From: Acidobacteriota bacterium
GTDB taxonomy: Bacteria > Acidobacteriota > Terriglobia > Terriglobales > Acidobacteriaceae
Direction: 5' to 3'
Assembly: GCA_003225495.1 (NCBI GenBank)
Contig: QIAJ01000082.1
Span: 506 to 33,448 of the forward strand
DNA: 32,943 nt
Shown: piece by piece, positions 1-8,269 of the stretch
Layout: the number at the start of each line of letters is the position of its first letter
Position numbering within the stretch: the first letter of the stretch is position 1
Program-made: the position numbers and the translations under genes
The notes under the pieces: generated by a model
Told to the model about the DNA's origin: nothing
Databases searched by the model: none
What the model saw: only the letters and a program-made list of their open reading frames with translations

Positions 1-444
1 ATGAAGTATCTAAGATATTTGGCGCTGTTTAGTCTGCTGATGCTGCCTCTGGCGTACTCGCAGGCCGGAGTCAGATTTGGCGTGGGCATCGGCTTTGGGC
101 CGGGTTACGTGGCCGGGTCTCCGGCGTGCGCTTACGGCTACTACTCGTACTATCCGTATGCGTGTGCGCCCTACGGATTCTATGGTCCGAGCTATTTCGT
201 GAACGGAATCTTTATCGGCGCGGGCCCCTGGTATCACGGATATTCGGGCTCGTACTACGCAAGCCCGTACTACGGCCGGTCCTATTATGGACGCTCGTAC
301 TACGGCCGATCATTCTATGAGCGGCGCTTCGACGACCGCCGCTTCGGAGACCACGATCGCGATCGAGACGATCACCGCAGCTTCGACGGACGTGGTCGAG
401 GCCGCGATTTCCACGGCAACAGCTTCCGCGGCGGACGTCGGTAA
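1..444 (+). CDS. Secreted Gly/Tyr/Arg-rich hypothetical protein
   Basis: The 147-aa product begins with a clear Sec signal peptide (residues 1 to about 22: basic start, Leu-rich core, A-Y-S-Q-A end), so the ATG at base 1 is probably the true start even though the upstream region is outside the window. The mature part is low complexity. Residues 25-90 are Gly/Tyr-rich. Residues 90-104 carry three tandem YYGRS units, which become FYERR. The last 40 residues are dominated by Arg, Asp and Gly. There is no catalytic motif. Such proteins are usually exported and surface- or matrix-associated, but no function can be assigned. A double-hairpin repeat begins 40 bases after the stop and could serve as its terminator. 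Confidence 0.75.
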   Translation: MKYLRYLALFSLLMLPLAYSQAGVRFGVGIGFGPGYVAGSPACAYGYYSYYPYACAPYGFYGPSYFVNGIFIGAGPWYHGYSGSYYASPYYGRSYYGRSYYGRSFYERRFDDRRFGDHDRDRDDHRSFDGRGRGRDFHGNSFRGGRR

Positions 445-483
445 CGAACTTTCTCTCTCCTCCGCCGATCTGCGCTCGGGTTG

Positions 484-540
484 AACGGGTCGAAGACCCG
501 TCCCCACACAAAACACAGGGGCGGCTTATGCCGCCCCTAT
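484..540. repeat. Double-hairpin intergenic repeat, copy 1 (terminator-like)
   Basis: The segment has two perfect stem-loops: a 7-bp stem (485-491 with 495-501, loop GAA) and a GC-rich 9-bp stem (517-525 with 530-538, loop TTAT), joined by a CCCACACAAAACACA-type linker. Nearly the same sequence recurs in the same orientation at 1402-1460. The GC-rich hairpin sits 40-95 bases after the stop of the first gene. It may act as a terminator, although the T-rich side is on the minus strand. Confidence 0.75.
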
Positions 541-603
541 TCGTTGGAGGGTCTTTCTTCTCAAACTGACCTGGTCCAGATTGGATTTGCGTCCTGATTG
601 CGT

Positions 604-620
604 TTGTAATATATTGTAAT
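604..620 (+). promoter_or_regulatory. Direct repeat TTGTAAT x2 before the PIN toxin start
   Basis: TTGTAAT occurs at 604-610 and again at 614-620, one helical turn apart. It lies in an AT-rich patch that abuts the GTG start at 623. No Shine-Dalgarno sequence is visible here, so transcription may begin very near the start codon. The repeat could be an autoregulatory operator of the toxin-antitoxin locus; that is inference only. Confidence 0.3.
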
Positions 621-622
621 AC

Positions 623-1126
623 GTGCTTGTGTTCGATGCTTCCACCCTGATCCTCATCGCAAAAATGGAGGCGCTCGACTCCTTTCTCGCGGGAATGGAA
701 TTTGAGGTGGCCATCCCATTGGAGGTTGAGAGAGAGTGCCGCGCCGTCAAGAAATCTCTCGACGCGCTCATGATTCAAAAAGCGCTGGATGAATCGAGAA
801 TCAAGGTCGTGGTCGTCAAGAACAAGCGGCTGGTTTCTAAGTTGCAGGGAGACTTTGGCCTAGGTAGGGGTGAAGCTGAGTCGATCGCGCTCGCTCTTTT
901 CAAGAAAGCTCGCGTCGTGGGGATTGACGACAAGAATGGGATCAACGCTTGCAAGTTACTTGGCATTGCGTTCACTACGGCCATCGGCATCCTGGTTCGA
1001 ATGCGCGAGAAAGAGCTACTTACGGTGAACGAAGCTATCGTCAAACTTGCGGCGCTGGGAAAGCATGGGCGTTATAAGCAGTCAATTTTGGAAGATGCCA
1101 AACGGAAACTGGAGGCAACGGCATGA
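623..1126 (+). CDS. PIN-domain toxin, DUF3368/VapC-like
   Basis: This 167-aa protein starts with GTG (VFDAST N-terminus). It has the layout of DUF3368 PIN-domain ribonucleases: an N-terminal acidic residue in a hydrophobic strand (Asp5), an acidic residue in the P-L-E-V-E-R-E-C segment (Glu38), the GRGEAES helix (Glu84/Glu86) and the GIDDKNG segment (Asp102/Asp103). These are the expected metal-binding acids of the fold, so the toxin looks intact. PIN toxins of this kind cleave RNA and are held in check by a UPF0175 antitoxin from the same operon. The TGA stop overlaps an ATG (ATGA at 1123-1126), a typical coupled arrangement, but the antitoxin frame that follows is broken. A GTG at 629 is an alternative start. 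Confidence 0.8.
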   Translation: MLVFDASTLILIAKMEALDSFLAGMEFEVAIPLEVERECRAVKKSLDALMIQKALDESRIKVVVVKNKRLVSKLQGDFGLGRGEAESIALALFKKARVVGIDDKNGINACKLLGIAFTTAIGILVRMREKELLTVNEAIVKLAALGKHGRYKQSILEDAKRKLEATA

Positions 1127-1146
1127 CCTGGAGGCAACGGCATGAC
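1109..1146 (+). repeat. Perfect 19-bp tandem duplication at the toxin/antitoxin junction
   Basis: CTGGAGGCAACGGCATGAC occurs twice back to back, at 1109-1127 and 1128-1146. The unit contains a Shine-Dalgarno-like GGAGG and the ATG of the antitoxin. The first copy still forms the ATGA stop/start overlap with the toxin. The second copy supplies the usable start at 1142. The first-copy ATG now gives only an eight-residue peptide. Confidence 0.9.
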
Positions 1147-1383
1147 TAAGACCATGAGCATCCGAATGGATCGCGAGAATCTCGAATTCTTGACCGACGG
1201 GGCAGGATCCTGCTCGCCGTGGAACGATACAAGAAAGGCGAAGCGTCCCTGGGAAGAGCTGCGGAACTTGCCGGAGTCGCGGTGGGACAGATGATGACGA
1301 TTCTGACCGAATTTGGAGTGGAGAGCAGGATTCAGGACGAAGATTATCTCCAGGGACTCGAAAGTCTCAGGAAAGCGTGGTGA
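1142..1383 (+). pseudogene. UPF0175 (VapB-like) antitoxin, frame-disrupted
   Basis: From ATG 1142 the frame reads MTKTMSIRMDRENLEFL, a ribbon-helix-helix-like antitoxin N-terminus, then runs to a stop about 50 codons in with no family resemblance. The UPF0175 core lies in a different frame ending at TGA 1381-1383: ILLAVERYKKGEASLGRAAE, then ELAGVAVGQMMTILTEFGVES and a tail YLQGLESLRKAW. The two parts meet around 1190-1195. Recalled family members have roughly 15-20 extra residues between these segments, so an out-of-frame internal deletion is the likely cause. A GTG at 1219 could start a 54-aa core-only product. The gene directly follows the PIN toxin and is presumably its cognate antitoxin. 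Confidence 0.7.
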
Positions 1384-1401
1384 CCACTGCTGCGCCGAGC
1401 T

Positions 1402-1460
1402 GGACGGGTCGAAAACCCGTCCCCACACAAGACACAAGGGGCGGCTCGCGCCGCCCCTAA
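1402..1460. repeat. Double-hairpin intergenic repeat, copy 2 (terminator-like)
   Basis: This is the second copy of the element at 484-540, in the same orientation. An 8-bp stem (1402-1409 with 1415-1422, loop CGAAA) and a 9-bp GC stem (1437-1445 with 1450-1458, loop TCGC) are joined by the same CCCACACAAG linker. It lies between the convergent ends of the antitoxin remnant and ahcY. On the minus strand the hairpin is followed by TTGTGTCTTGTG, so it is a plausible terminator for ahcY. Loops differ between copies while stems are conserved, which suggests selection for structure. Confidence 0.75.
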
Positions 1461-1492
1461 GACCTTACATCTAAGACCTGAGACCTGATCTT

Positions 1493-2722
1493 CTAGGTTC
1501 CTTCGTTCCAGCTGGCCAGGTACTCCTCCTGTTCGGGCGTCAGGCGATCGATCTTGATGCCCATGGACTCTAGTTTCAGTTTGGCGACGCGCTTGTCGAG
1601 GTCCGCGGGAACGGTGTAAACCTTCTTTTCTAACGACGCGTGGTTCTTCACCATGTACTCGCAGCAGAGGGCCTGGTCGGCGAAGCTCATGTCCATGACC
1701 GATGCGGGATGCCCTTCGGCGGAGGCGAGGTTGATGAGGCGGCCTTCGCCCAGCAGGTTGATGCGGCGGCCGTCTTTCATGGTGTATTCGTCGACGAAGG
1801 TGCGGGTGGTGCGCTTCGACGATGACAGCTTCTCCAGCGATGGGATGTCGATCTCGACGTTGAAGTGTCCCGAGTTCGAGATGATCGCGCCGTCTTTCAT
1901 CAGTTCGAAGTGCTGTCTGGCCAGGACGTTCTTATTGCCGGTGACGGTGCAGAAGACGTCGCCGAGCTTGGACGCCTCTTCCATCGACATCACGCGGAAG
2001 CCGTCCATCACGGCTTCGAGCGCTTTTGTCGGATCGATTTCGGTGACGATCACTTCGGCGCCAGCGCCGCGCGCGCGGCTCGCAAGTCCGCGTCCGCACC
2101 AGCCGTAGCCGGCTACTACGAACTTCGCGCCTGCCAGCAGAAAGTTGGTCGCGCGGATGATGCCGTCGATGGTGGATTGTCCGGTGCCGTAGCGATTGTC
2201 GAAGAGATGCTTGGTGTCGGCGTCGTTGACGGCGATGATAGGATATTGCAGCACGCCTTCTTTCGCCATCGCGCGCAGCCGGATCACTCCGGTCGTTGTT
2301 TCTTCAGTGCCGCCGATCACGCCGGCGAGTTCGGTCTTACGTTTAGTGTGCAGAATGCCGACCAGGTCGGCGCCATCGTCCATGGTGATCTGCGGACGAT
2401 GATCGACTGCGGCCATGATGTGCGAGTAATAGGAATCGTTGTCTTCGCCTTTGATGGCGAAGGTGGGAATGTTGTAGTCGCGGCAAAGCGCAACATCAGC
2501 GCCGCCATCGCGAAGCGCGATCATCAGATTCGCAGTCTCAGCCGTCACGTGCAGGCAGGCCGAAACGCGGATGCCCTTGAGCGGCTGGTTCTTGATGAAC
2601 TCCTTGCGAATAATCTGAAGAACCTTCATCGACTGGTTCGCCCACTCGATGCGCTTCTTGCCAAGATCGGCGAGTTCGAAATTCTTTACATCACATGCAA
2701 TTGTTGTCGGTGTCGTTGCCAT
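1493..2722 (-). CDS. ahcY: Adenosylhomocysteinase (S-adenosyl-L-homocysteine hydrolase)
   Basis: The 409-aa cytosolic NAD-dependent enzyme hydrolyses S-adenosylhomocysteine to adenosine and homocysteine, relieving product inhibition of methyltransferases. The sequence shows the EETTTG motif (140-145), the substrate-binding segment [19 protein letters not shown] (165-183), the Rossmann NAD loop GYGWCGRG (205-212) ending in the acidic TEID (227-230), and the C-terminal [10 protein letters not shown] segment. It is the short form, lacking the roughly 40-residue insertion of most proteobacterial enzymes. The start is supported by AGGGAG a few bases upstream of the ATG. It lies 85 bp downstream of metK on the same strand, so the two steps of the activated methyl cycle are probably co-transcribed. 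Confidence 0.97.
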   Translation of the reverse strand: MATTPTTIACDVKNFELADLGKKRIEWANQSMKVLQIIRKEFIKNQPLKGIRVSACLHVTAETANLMIALRDGGADVALCRDYNIPTFAIKGEDNDSYYSHIMAAVDHRPQITMDDGADLVGILHTKRKTELAGVIGGTEETTTGVIRLRAMAKEGVLQYPIIAVNDADTKHLFDNRYGTGQSTIDGIIRATNFLLAGAKFVVAGYGWCGRGLASRARGAGAEVIVTEIDPTKALEAVMDGFRVMSMEEASKLGDVFCTVTGNKNVLARQHFELMKDGAIISNSGHFNVEIDIPSLEKLSSSKRTTRTFVDEYTMKDGRRINLLGEGRLINLASAEGHPASVMDMSFADQALCCEYMVKNHASLEKKVYTVPADLDKRVAKLKLESMGIKIDRLTPEQEEYLASWNEGT

Positions 2723-2807
2723 TGATCTCCCTATCCCCGGATGATGACAAATAAATTTAGAAGTTAGAAATCAGAAGTTGCATTCCCCCGTGACCACGGA
2801 GAAAATC

Positions 2808-3986
2808 TTATTTTCTTGCGCCTACTGGCTCGCGCTTCAATCCCGCATCAGCCGCGAGTTTCGACGCCTTATCGGTCGCTTCCCAGGTGAAGTCAGGATC
2901 AGTGCGCCCGAAGTGTCCATACGCCGCAGTCTTCCGATAAATCGGACGCCGCAAGTTCAACGACTCGATAATCTCGCGTGGCTTGAGCTTGAAGTTGGCG
3001 CGAATCAGATCTGGAATAATCGCGGGATCAACCTTCTCAGTTCCGAAAGTATCGACGAGCACACTAACCGGCTCCGCCACTCCGATAGCATAAGCAAGCT
3101 GCACTTCGCAGCGATCCGCCAACCCCGCCGCGACAACATTCTTAGCGATGTAGCGCGCCATGTAAGCCGCCGACCGATCCACCTTGGTCGGATCCTTGCC
3201 GCTAAACGCTCCGCCGCCGTGACGTCCCATGCCGCCATAAGTATCGACAATAATTTTGCGTCCAGTGAGCCCGCTATCGCCCATCGGCCCGCCAATCACA
3301 AAACGCCCAGTCGGATTGATGTGGTATTTAGTGTCTTCATCCAGCAGATGAGCCGGGATTACAGCTTGAATCACGTGCTTCATCATGTCAGCGCGCAAGT
3401 CGTCGTTGCCAACCATCTCCGAATGTTGCGTCGAAACAACCACCGCATCGACACGCTTCACTTTCCCAGGCGCCGAATATTCAACTGTAACTTGAGATTT
3501 GCCGTCAGGCCGGAGGTAAGGGCAGGTACCATTCTTGCGGACTTCCGAAAGTTTCTGAGTCAGCTTGTGCGCCAATGAGATTGGCATCGGCATCAGCTCG
3601 GGAGTCTCATTGCAAGCGAATCCAAACATCATTCCCTGGTCGCCGGCGCCGCCGGTGTCTACGCCCATAGCGATGTCGCCGGATTGTTTGTTGATGCTGG
3701 AGATTACGGCGCAGGTGTTGGAGTCGAAGCCGTAGAGGGCGTTGTCGTAGCCGATGGACTGGACTACTCCGCGGACGATGGTTTGGAAATCTACGTAGGC
3801 TTTGGTGGTGATTTCGCCGGCGATTACTACCAGGCCGGTGCAGGTCAGAGTTTCGCAGGCGACGCGGCTGGTGGGATCTTCACGGAGACAGGCGTCGAGG
3901 ATGGAATCGGAAATCTGGTCGGCGATCTTGTCGGGATGCCCCTCGGTGACTGACTCCGAGGTAAACAGGAAACGATTGGTTGGCAA
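2808..3986 (-). CDS. metK: S-adenosylmethionine synthetase
   Basis: The enzyme makes S-adenosylmethionine from methionine and ATP in the cytosol. From a TTG start at 3986 the product is 392 aa, the usual family length. It carries GHPDK (16-20), the signature GAGDQG (113-118), DGKSQVT (161-167) and the P-loop-like [16 protein letters not shown] (257-272). The TTG is chosen over an open-frame extension reaching 4196 because AGGAGA precedes it at ideal spacing and homology begins right there ([19 protein letters not shown]). The extra 70 upstream codons are Arg/Pro/Thr-rich without family resemblance. It is followed by ahcY and preceded by a leader of about 210 bases. Confidence 0.97.
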   Translation of the reverse strand: MPTNRFLFTSESVTEGHPDKIADQISDSILDACLREDPTSRVACETLTCTGLVVIAGEITTKAYVDFQTIVRGVVQSIGYDNALYGFDSNTCAVISSINKQSGDIAMGVDTGGAGDQGMMFGFACNETPELMPMPISLAHKLTQKLSEVRKNGTCPYLRPDGKSQVTVEYSAPGKVKRVDAVVVSTQHSEMVGNDDLRADMMKHVIQAVIPAHLLDEDTKYHINPTGRFVIGGPMGDSGLTGRKIIVDTYGGMGRHGGGAFSGKDPTKVDRSAAYMARYIAKNVVAAGLADRCEVQLAYAIGVAEPVSVLVDTFGTEKVDPAIIPDLIRANFKLKPREIIESLNLRRPIYRKTAAYGHFGRTDPDFTWEATDKASKLAADAGLKREPVGARK

Positions 3987-4198
3987 GCTGTAATCTCCTA
4001 AAAGGTGTGTCGTCGCGTTCAATGAGGGAGGCTTATGACGCTGGACCGAGGTCCCACTTGTTCTCATAAAAACGGTACCAGAGAAGGTCACGCCGCGCAA
4101 CGGATTTGGGGTAACGGTTACCTGCGGGCAGCGAGTGGTTCTAACACGCATCGAACGGTGGCGAGGCATTGGCAAGCGGTAGAAAAGAAAGAACAAAG
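3987..4198 (-). promoter_or_regulatory. metK leader region, 212 bases
   Basis: Read on the minus strand, this leader contains short hairpins (GGTAAC-C-GTTACC and GGACC-TC-GGTCC) before the metK Shine-Dalgarno sequence. Genes for SAM synthesis often carry SAM-sensing riboswitches, but I could not match this leader to the SAM-I core by eye. Function is not assigned. Confidence 0.25.
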
Positions 4199-5095
4199 TT
4201 ACTGTGTTGCGGAAGTTGAGCGTGTGTTTGGGAGCAGTCCAGTTGAGCCAAAGGAAAGGGTTTTTACTTCTCCATAGTCGCCTTGCGGGCTGAGTTTTTT
4301 TCCGTTGAAGACGAAGTCGAGCGCGCCCGTGTTTCCGGCTCTAATGACAACCTCTTTCTGGGCGTGAATTGAGTGCTGGCTTTCGGGCATCAGTGTGGTT
4401 TCGAAAATTGGCTTGCCGTCGGTCTTAATTGAGATCCAGGATTCGTCGCGGGCGAGGATGACGACGGTAAACTCTCCGGGCAATGCGGTTGCCGGCGCAA
4501 TCTGGGCGGCTTCGGTTACGGCGTTCTTTGCGGTGGGTGAGGCTGGTTTCGTCAAGGCGCTGATTTCTTTTGAAGGGGCGGCTTTTTCAGCGGTATTGGC
4601 GTTAGCGTTCGGCGGAACCACAGTCGCATCGCCGGTGGATGCATTCGGGACGGGTTTCGAAGTGGCAGCTGGCGCCGAGGACTGTTCGGGATGTCCTTCG
4701 TTGTTGTGTTTTGAGCGATTCCAGAACCACAGTGCCAGCGCCACCATCAAGAGGATCGCGGCAAAGAGGCCCCATGGGAGTGGCCGGTGGGCAGGTTGTC
4801 CGTGGGCTTCCGCTGTAGCGATTTTGGATTCCACCGCGGCTTCTGGTTCAGGGGCGGGACCCTCTCCGGATGCTTCCAGATATTCGGTGATGGTTTGATC
4901 TTCGTCCAGTCCTATGTGGTGGGCATATGCGCGCACGAAGCCCTTGTTAAAAATGCCGCCCGGAAGCTGGCTAAACTTATCTTCTTCCAGAGCCTGCAAC
5001 ATGCGCATGCCGATCTTGGTGGAGAGGGAAATCTGCTCCAGCGTCACGGCACGCTTTTCACGTTCCAGCTTTAACTTTGCGCCAAAGGAAGGCAA
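4199..5095 (-). CDS. RodZ-like protein: HTH, one TM helix, DUF4115
   Basis: The 298-aa bitopic membrane protein has a cytoplasmic HTH_25/Xre-type domain (residues 1-75, with [20 protein letters not shown] and the [15 protein letters not shown] segment typical of RodZ), one transmembrane helix (about 107-126), an Ala/Pro/Thr/Asn-rich periplasmic linker (about 130-205) and a C-terminal DUF4115 beta domain (about 207-290, with [13 protein letters not shown] and DFVFNGKKL). RodZ links MreB filaments to the wall-elongation machinery. The start is TTG at 5095 with GGGAGA upstream. It lies upstream of metK on the same strand with the leader between them. Assignment to RodZ rather than another HTH_25/DUF4115 protein rests on the architecture only. 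Confidence 0.85.
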   Translation of the reverse strand: MPSFGAKLKLEREKRAVTLEQISLSTKIGMRMLQALEEDKFSQLPGGIFNKGFVRAYAHHIGLDEDQTITEYLEASGEGPAPEPEAAVESKIATAEAHGQPAHRPLPWGLFAAILLMVALALWFWNRSKHNNEGHPEQSSAPAATSKPVPNASTGDATVVPPNANANTAEKAAPSKEISALTKPASPTAKNAVTEAAQIAPATALPGEFTVVILARDESWISIKTDGKPIFETTLMPESQHSIHAQKEVVIRAGNTGALDFVFNGKKLSPQGDYGEVKTLSFGSTGLLPNTRSTSATQ

Positions 5096-5298
5096 GAGAT
5101 TCTCCCGCCTGAATCGAACGGCGACAAAATTGTAGCGCTTAGGACGACAGCAGGATAGGCCATTTCTAAGGCTGAAAGGGCAGGGATCTCATCACGGCAC
5201 TCCGGGTTGGCATCAAGGGTTCTGGTTACTATCGTTCATTGCCCGGCCTGTGCGGCCAAAACTATAATCCGGTATCTTCCCACCAGGACGAGGAGTGC

Positions 5299-6360
5299 AT
5301 GCCGGAGGCGGCGGGAACATCCCCAACTCGCTTGTCGCAAGAGCTCACCATCTTCCACGATGTGGCGAAAGCTCTGACTTCCTCGCTTGACCTGGATTCC
5401 ATCCTGCAGACCATCATGGAAAAGATGGCGGAATATTTCCGCCCGGAAACCTGGTCGCTGCTGATGGTGGATGAGCAGAAAAATGATCTGTACTTCGCAA
5501 TTGCCGTAGGCGCCGCGGCCGACGTGTTGGCTAATGCGCGCGTAAAGGTGGGCGAAGGCATCGCCGGCTGGGTCGCCAAGCATGGCCAAGCACTGATCGT
5601 CCCCGACGTGGCGAGCGACCCGCGCTTCTCGCGGCGCCTCGACGAGATGACGCGCTGGCAGACACAGTCGATCATCTGCGTGCCGCTCCGCTCACGGCAT
5701 CGCGTGTTGGGCGTAATCCAACTGGTCAACGTGGATGTGAAGGGCCTGAGCGACCAGGAGATGTTTTTCCTTCACGCATTGTGCGATTACGCGGCGATTT
5801 CGATCGAGAACGCCAAGGCCGTCGAAAAGATTCAAGAACTTACCATCACTGACGATGTCACGGGCCTGTTCAACGCGCGCCATCTTTACAAGACGCTCGA
5901 AACCGCGGTTTACCGCTCGGCGCGCTTCGGATACGAATTCAGCGTGATCTTCGGCGATCTCGATCATTTCAAGCAGGTGAACGACACCAAGGGACATCTG
6001 GTGGGAAGTCGATTGCTGGCGGAAGTTGGATACCTGATTAATCCGCAGTTGCGGTTGATTGATTTTGCATTCCGCTATGGCGGAGACGAATTTGTGGTGC
6101 TGCTGCCGCAAACGAGGAAAGATGCGGCGGTGGTGGTGGCAAAACGACTACGGGACTCGATGCGCAACGGAGATTTCAGGACCGATCAGGGGGACCAAAT
6201 CGACGTCCGGGCAAGCATGGGGTTAGCCACTTTCCCCCATGACGCGCAAACGCCGCACGATGTCATTCGTCAGGCGGACGAAATGATGTATGCGGTGAAG
6301 AACAGTACCCGGGACAATATTGGAGTGGCGTCGAGAGGGCTGCTGGAAGGCAGTGATTAG
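5299..6360 (+). CDS. GAF-GGDEF diguanylate cyclase
   Basis: This predicted soluble sensor makes cyclic di-GMP from two GTP. From ATG 5299 (GAGGAG just upstream; a TTG at 5239 would add 20 unlike residues) it is 353 aa. An N-terminal GAF domain (about 31-175) includes VGEGIAGWVAKHGQ and VPDVASDPRF. The GGDEF domain (about 183-345) includes DDVTGLFNARHL, DLDHFKQVNDTKGH and the catalytic RYGGDEF (259-265). An RxxD product-inhibition site (RLID, 252-255) lies exactly five residues before GGDEF, so feedback control is expected. The usual Asp of the GHxxGD motif is Ser here (GHLVGS). There is no membrane segment; the GAF ligand is unknown. Confidence 0.93.
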   Translation: MPEAAGTSPTRLSQELTIFHDVAKALTSSLDLDSILQTIMEKMAEYFRPETWSLLMVDEQKNDLYFAIAVGAAADVLANARVKVGEGIAGWVAKHGQALIVPDVASDPRFSRRLDEMTRWQTQSIICVPLRSRHRVLGVIQLVNVDVKGLSDQEMFFLHALCDYAAISIENAKAVEKIQELTITDDVTGLFNARHLYKTLETAVYRSARFGYEFSVIFGDLDHFKQVNDTKGHLVGSRLLAEVGYLINPQLRLIDFAFRYGGDEFVVLLPQTRKDAAVVVAKRLRDSMRNGDFRTDQGDQIDVRASMGLATFPHDAQTPHDVIRQADEMMYAVKNSTRDNIGVASRGLLEGSD

Positions 6361-6370
6361 TGGTCGGTGG

Positions 6371-7072
6371 TTAGTGGGTCGAACAGCATCGCTGCTTTGT
6401 AATATCTCGGCCACACTCATGTCCGGGCCGGGGTTGTGATGCTAAATGCCTGGTTTCGTCAACTACATCGGCTGCGATAATCTCATACCGTGACCGACCC
6501 ATCGCAGAATATTGAAGAGAAGGCAAAACCGTCCCATCGGGGACGCCAACAAGACTGGCCTGCGCCAACATTGCTAAACTCTCTGGGAAAAGGGCAATTT
6601 GAATCTCAGGTTTGCGTCGAGGGGGGGCCGACCTCTAACTCTCTCCGAGGTCAATGATCCCCGCGTCCGCCTGCTTGACCAACTCCTCCATCGTGCTTCG
6701 CTCTGAATCCAAAGCTGTTATCTGCTCCTGAATGCGTTTCGTCTCAGTCTCAGTTGACGTCTTGAAGCTCTTGAAATCCTCTTCCGACAATTCACCCATG
6801 AGCCTTGCCTCGATCGCTCTCTGGTTCAAAGTGTTCTGTTCGACGAGTCGCGCACGAGCGACTTGCATCCGCAGCAACGCGCTCTTTACGAACATCCCAA
6901 GGCTAGTGGCCAGAGTTGGCAGCATCGCCAGCGTACGAGCACCCGGTTGGAGAATGTGAAAAAAGATATATGTATGTTTTTCCACTTCCTTTTCCAACAC
7001 GTCCGAAATGAGTCGGCGTTCATGGTCCCGGGACAGATCTGTGCTGAAGTGTGTTTCGCCTGCATTGCTGAT
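6371..7072 (-). pseudogene. Decayed C-terminal part of a large serine recombinase
   Basis: One minus-strand frame is open from 7072 to a TAG at 6635-6637, then continues open to 6371. Its helical, charged segment (LRMQVARARLVEQNTLNQRA, then MGELSEEDFKSFKTSTE and IQEQITALDSERSTMEELV) resembles the coiled-coil tail of large serine recombinases. After the TAG the text EIQIALFPESL followed by VGVPDG resembles their conserved C-terminal LQ-ALFPEGL motif. In that family a Trp often stands where the TAG occurs, so TGG to TAG is likely. The catalytic N-terminal domain and zinc ribbon are absent. The upstream end is a TAA at 7073-7075. Identification is from family memory and is moderate. Confidence 0.5.
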
Positions 7073-7075
7073 TTA

Positions 7076-7089
7076 AGAGAATGTTCTCT
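7076..7089. repeat. Perfect 14-bp palindrome AGAGAA-TG-TTCTCT
   Basis: Six-base arms (7076-7081 and 7084-7089) flank a central TG dinucleotide, just beyond the recombinase remnant. It could be an operator for a dimeric repressor or half of an old recombination site. No support beyond symmetry. Confidence 0.3.
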
Positions 7090-7231
7090 ATCTATATCGA
7101 CAAAGTCGCTGTCACCCGTCCAAGCCCCCCTTTCATGTGTGCGAATTCCGCAACCGAGAATCGCAGCGAGAGACTTCCTTCGCCACATGCGGCCGATAGG
7201 TCTCCAATAGTCTTGGCGGGGATAGGAGAGA

Positions 7232-8269
7232 CTAGGCGGCTCTCGGAGACAAGCTTTCGCTGAGCGTCTCTTGGTAAAGAGCGATGTAGTGTCGCACCAT
7301 TTTGTCGATTGAAAAGTTTTCTTCTACATAGCGCCGCACAGCCATCGGATCAATGTCCAGGCTCCTCACACGTTCTGCCATCGCCCGAACCGAGCGGCAG
7401 ATATATCCAGACACACCATCGCGGACAACTTCGGGAACTGAACCGCCGGGCATCGCCAGTACCGGCGTCCCGCATGCCATCGCTTCTATCATCACCAGCC
7501 CAAACGGTTCTCCCCATTGAATAGGAAATAGCATTGCCATCGAGTTTCCCAACAGCTCGTTTTTCGCCTGAAGGTCCGCCGGACCAACGTATTCAACCAG
7601 TTTTCCGTCGATCTGAGGTTTGATCTTCTTCTCAAAATAATCTTGATGAGTTGGTTGCACTTCTCCCGCTATCTTTAACGGAATTCCTGTGCGCCGGGCG
7701 ACATCTATTGCGAGATGAGTACCCTTGACAGGGGCAATGCGGCCAATAAAGCTGAGGTACTGCTGTTTGTGCGGCACGAATCGGTACAGATTCGTGTCAA
7801 TTCCATGATGTATCGTATGCAGCTTTGGCATTGATTCATCCTTGCACTGCGCTTCGCTGATACATACATAGTGGACGTCGGGAAAATGAGCATAGTATTC
7901 GCTGAGCTTCGGATCATGAGGACCATGAAGTGTCAGGACCATCTTCCGATCGACAAAGCGCGAGAATGCGATACCCTGAGCCGACTGCACATGAATGATG
8001 TCGCACATTTTCGCAGCGTCGCAGGCGGCCCACGAGTTGTGATCCAGTTCTCGTATCCAGGCATGTTCCGGAATTTTTGTCGGCCATTGCGAGCTCTCGT
8101 AGATCCAACGTAGCTCCGCCGATACTGTCGATTGGCCATTCGCGTACACGACAACTTCGATACCAGCTTTTTTGAGACCCTCGGCAAGATGAGCTACAAA
8201 TAACTCGGTCCCCCCATAGTCAGTGGGTGGGACGGCAATGAAGGGAGGTGCGATGAGCGCGATTTTCAA
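7232..8269 (-). CDS. GT4-family glycosyltransferase (GT-B fold)
   Basis: The 345-aa cytosolic or membrane-associated enzyme transfers a sugar from a nucleotide donor. The N-terminal Rossmann domain opens with KIALIAPPF and a PPTDYGGTE glycine-rich acceptor-side loop (15-22). An HGPHDP segment lies at 115-120. The C-terminal glycosyltransferase group 1 domain has FIGRIAPVKGTHLAI (174-188) and the donor-binding EPFGLVMIE (254-262), giving the E-x7-E motif (Glu254, Glu262), followed by AMACGTPVLA. The acceptor is unknown; the closest architecture is that of stand-alone GT4 enzymes annotated for trehalose or exopolysaccharide synthesis. The start is TTG at 8269 with only a weak Shine-Dalgarno sequence, so it is uncertain by a few codons. 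Confidence 0.9.
   Translation of the reverse strand: MKIALIAPPFIAVPPTDYGGTELFVAHLAEGLKKAGIEVVVYANGQSTVSAELRWIYESSQWPTKIPEHAWIRELDHNSWAACDAAKMCDIIHVQSAQGIAFSRFVDRKMVLTLHGPHDPKLSEYYAHFPDVHYVCISEAQCKDESMPKLHTIHHGIDTNLYRFVPHKQQYLSFIGRIAPVKGTHLAIDVARRTGIPLKIAGEVQPTHQDYFEKKIKPQIDGKLVEYVGPADLQAKNELLGNSMAMLFPIQWGEPFGLVMIEAMACGTPVLAMPGGSVPEVVRDGVSGYICRSVRAMAERVRSLDIDPMAVRRYVEENFSIDKMVRHYIALYQETLSESLSPRAA

Noticed and set aside
240..330. Short tandem repeat as a CRISPR-like array
   Set aside because: The repeats encode YYGRS units in frame within a secreted protein; there are no spacers.
1865..2725. 286-codon plus-strand frame opposite ahcY
   Set aside because: It lies entirely antisense to a certain gene, with His/Asp/Arg-rich composition typical of a codon-periodic shadow.
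3987..4196. N-terminal extension of metK to 4196
   Set aside because: Homology begins at the TTG start with a good AGGAGA site; the extension is Arg/Pro/Thr-rich and unlike the family.
3987..4198. SAM-I riboswitch upstream of metK
   Set aside because: The conserved SAM-I core could not be found by eye; left as an open question only.
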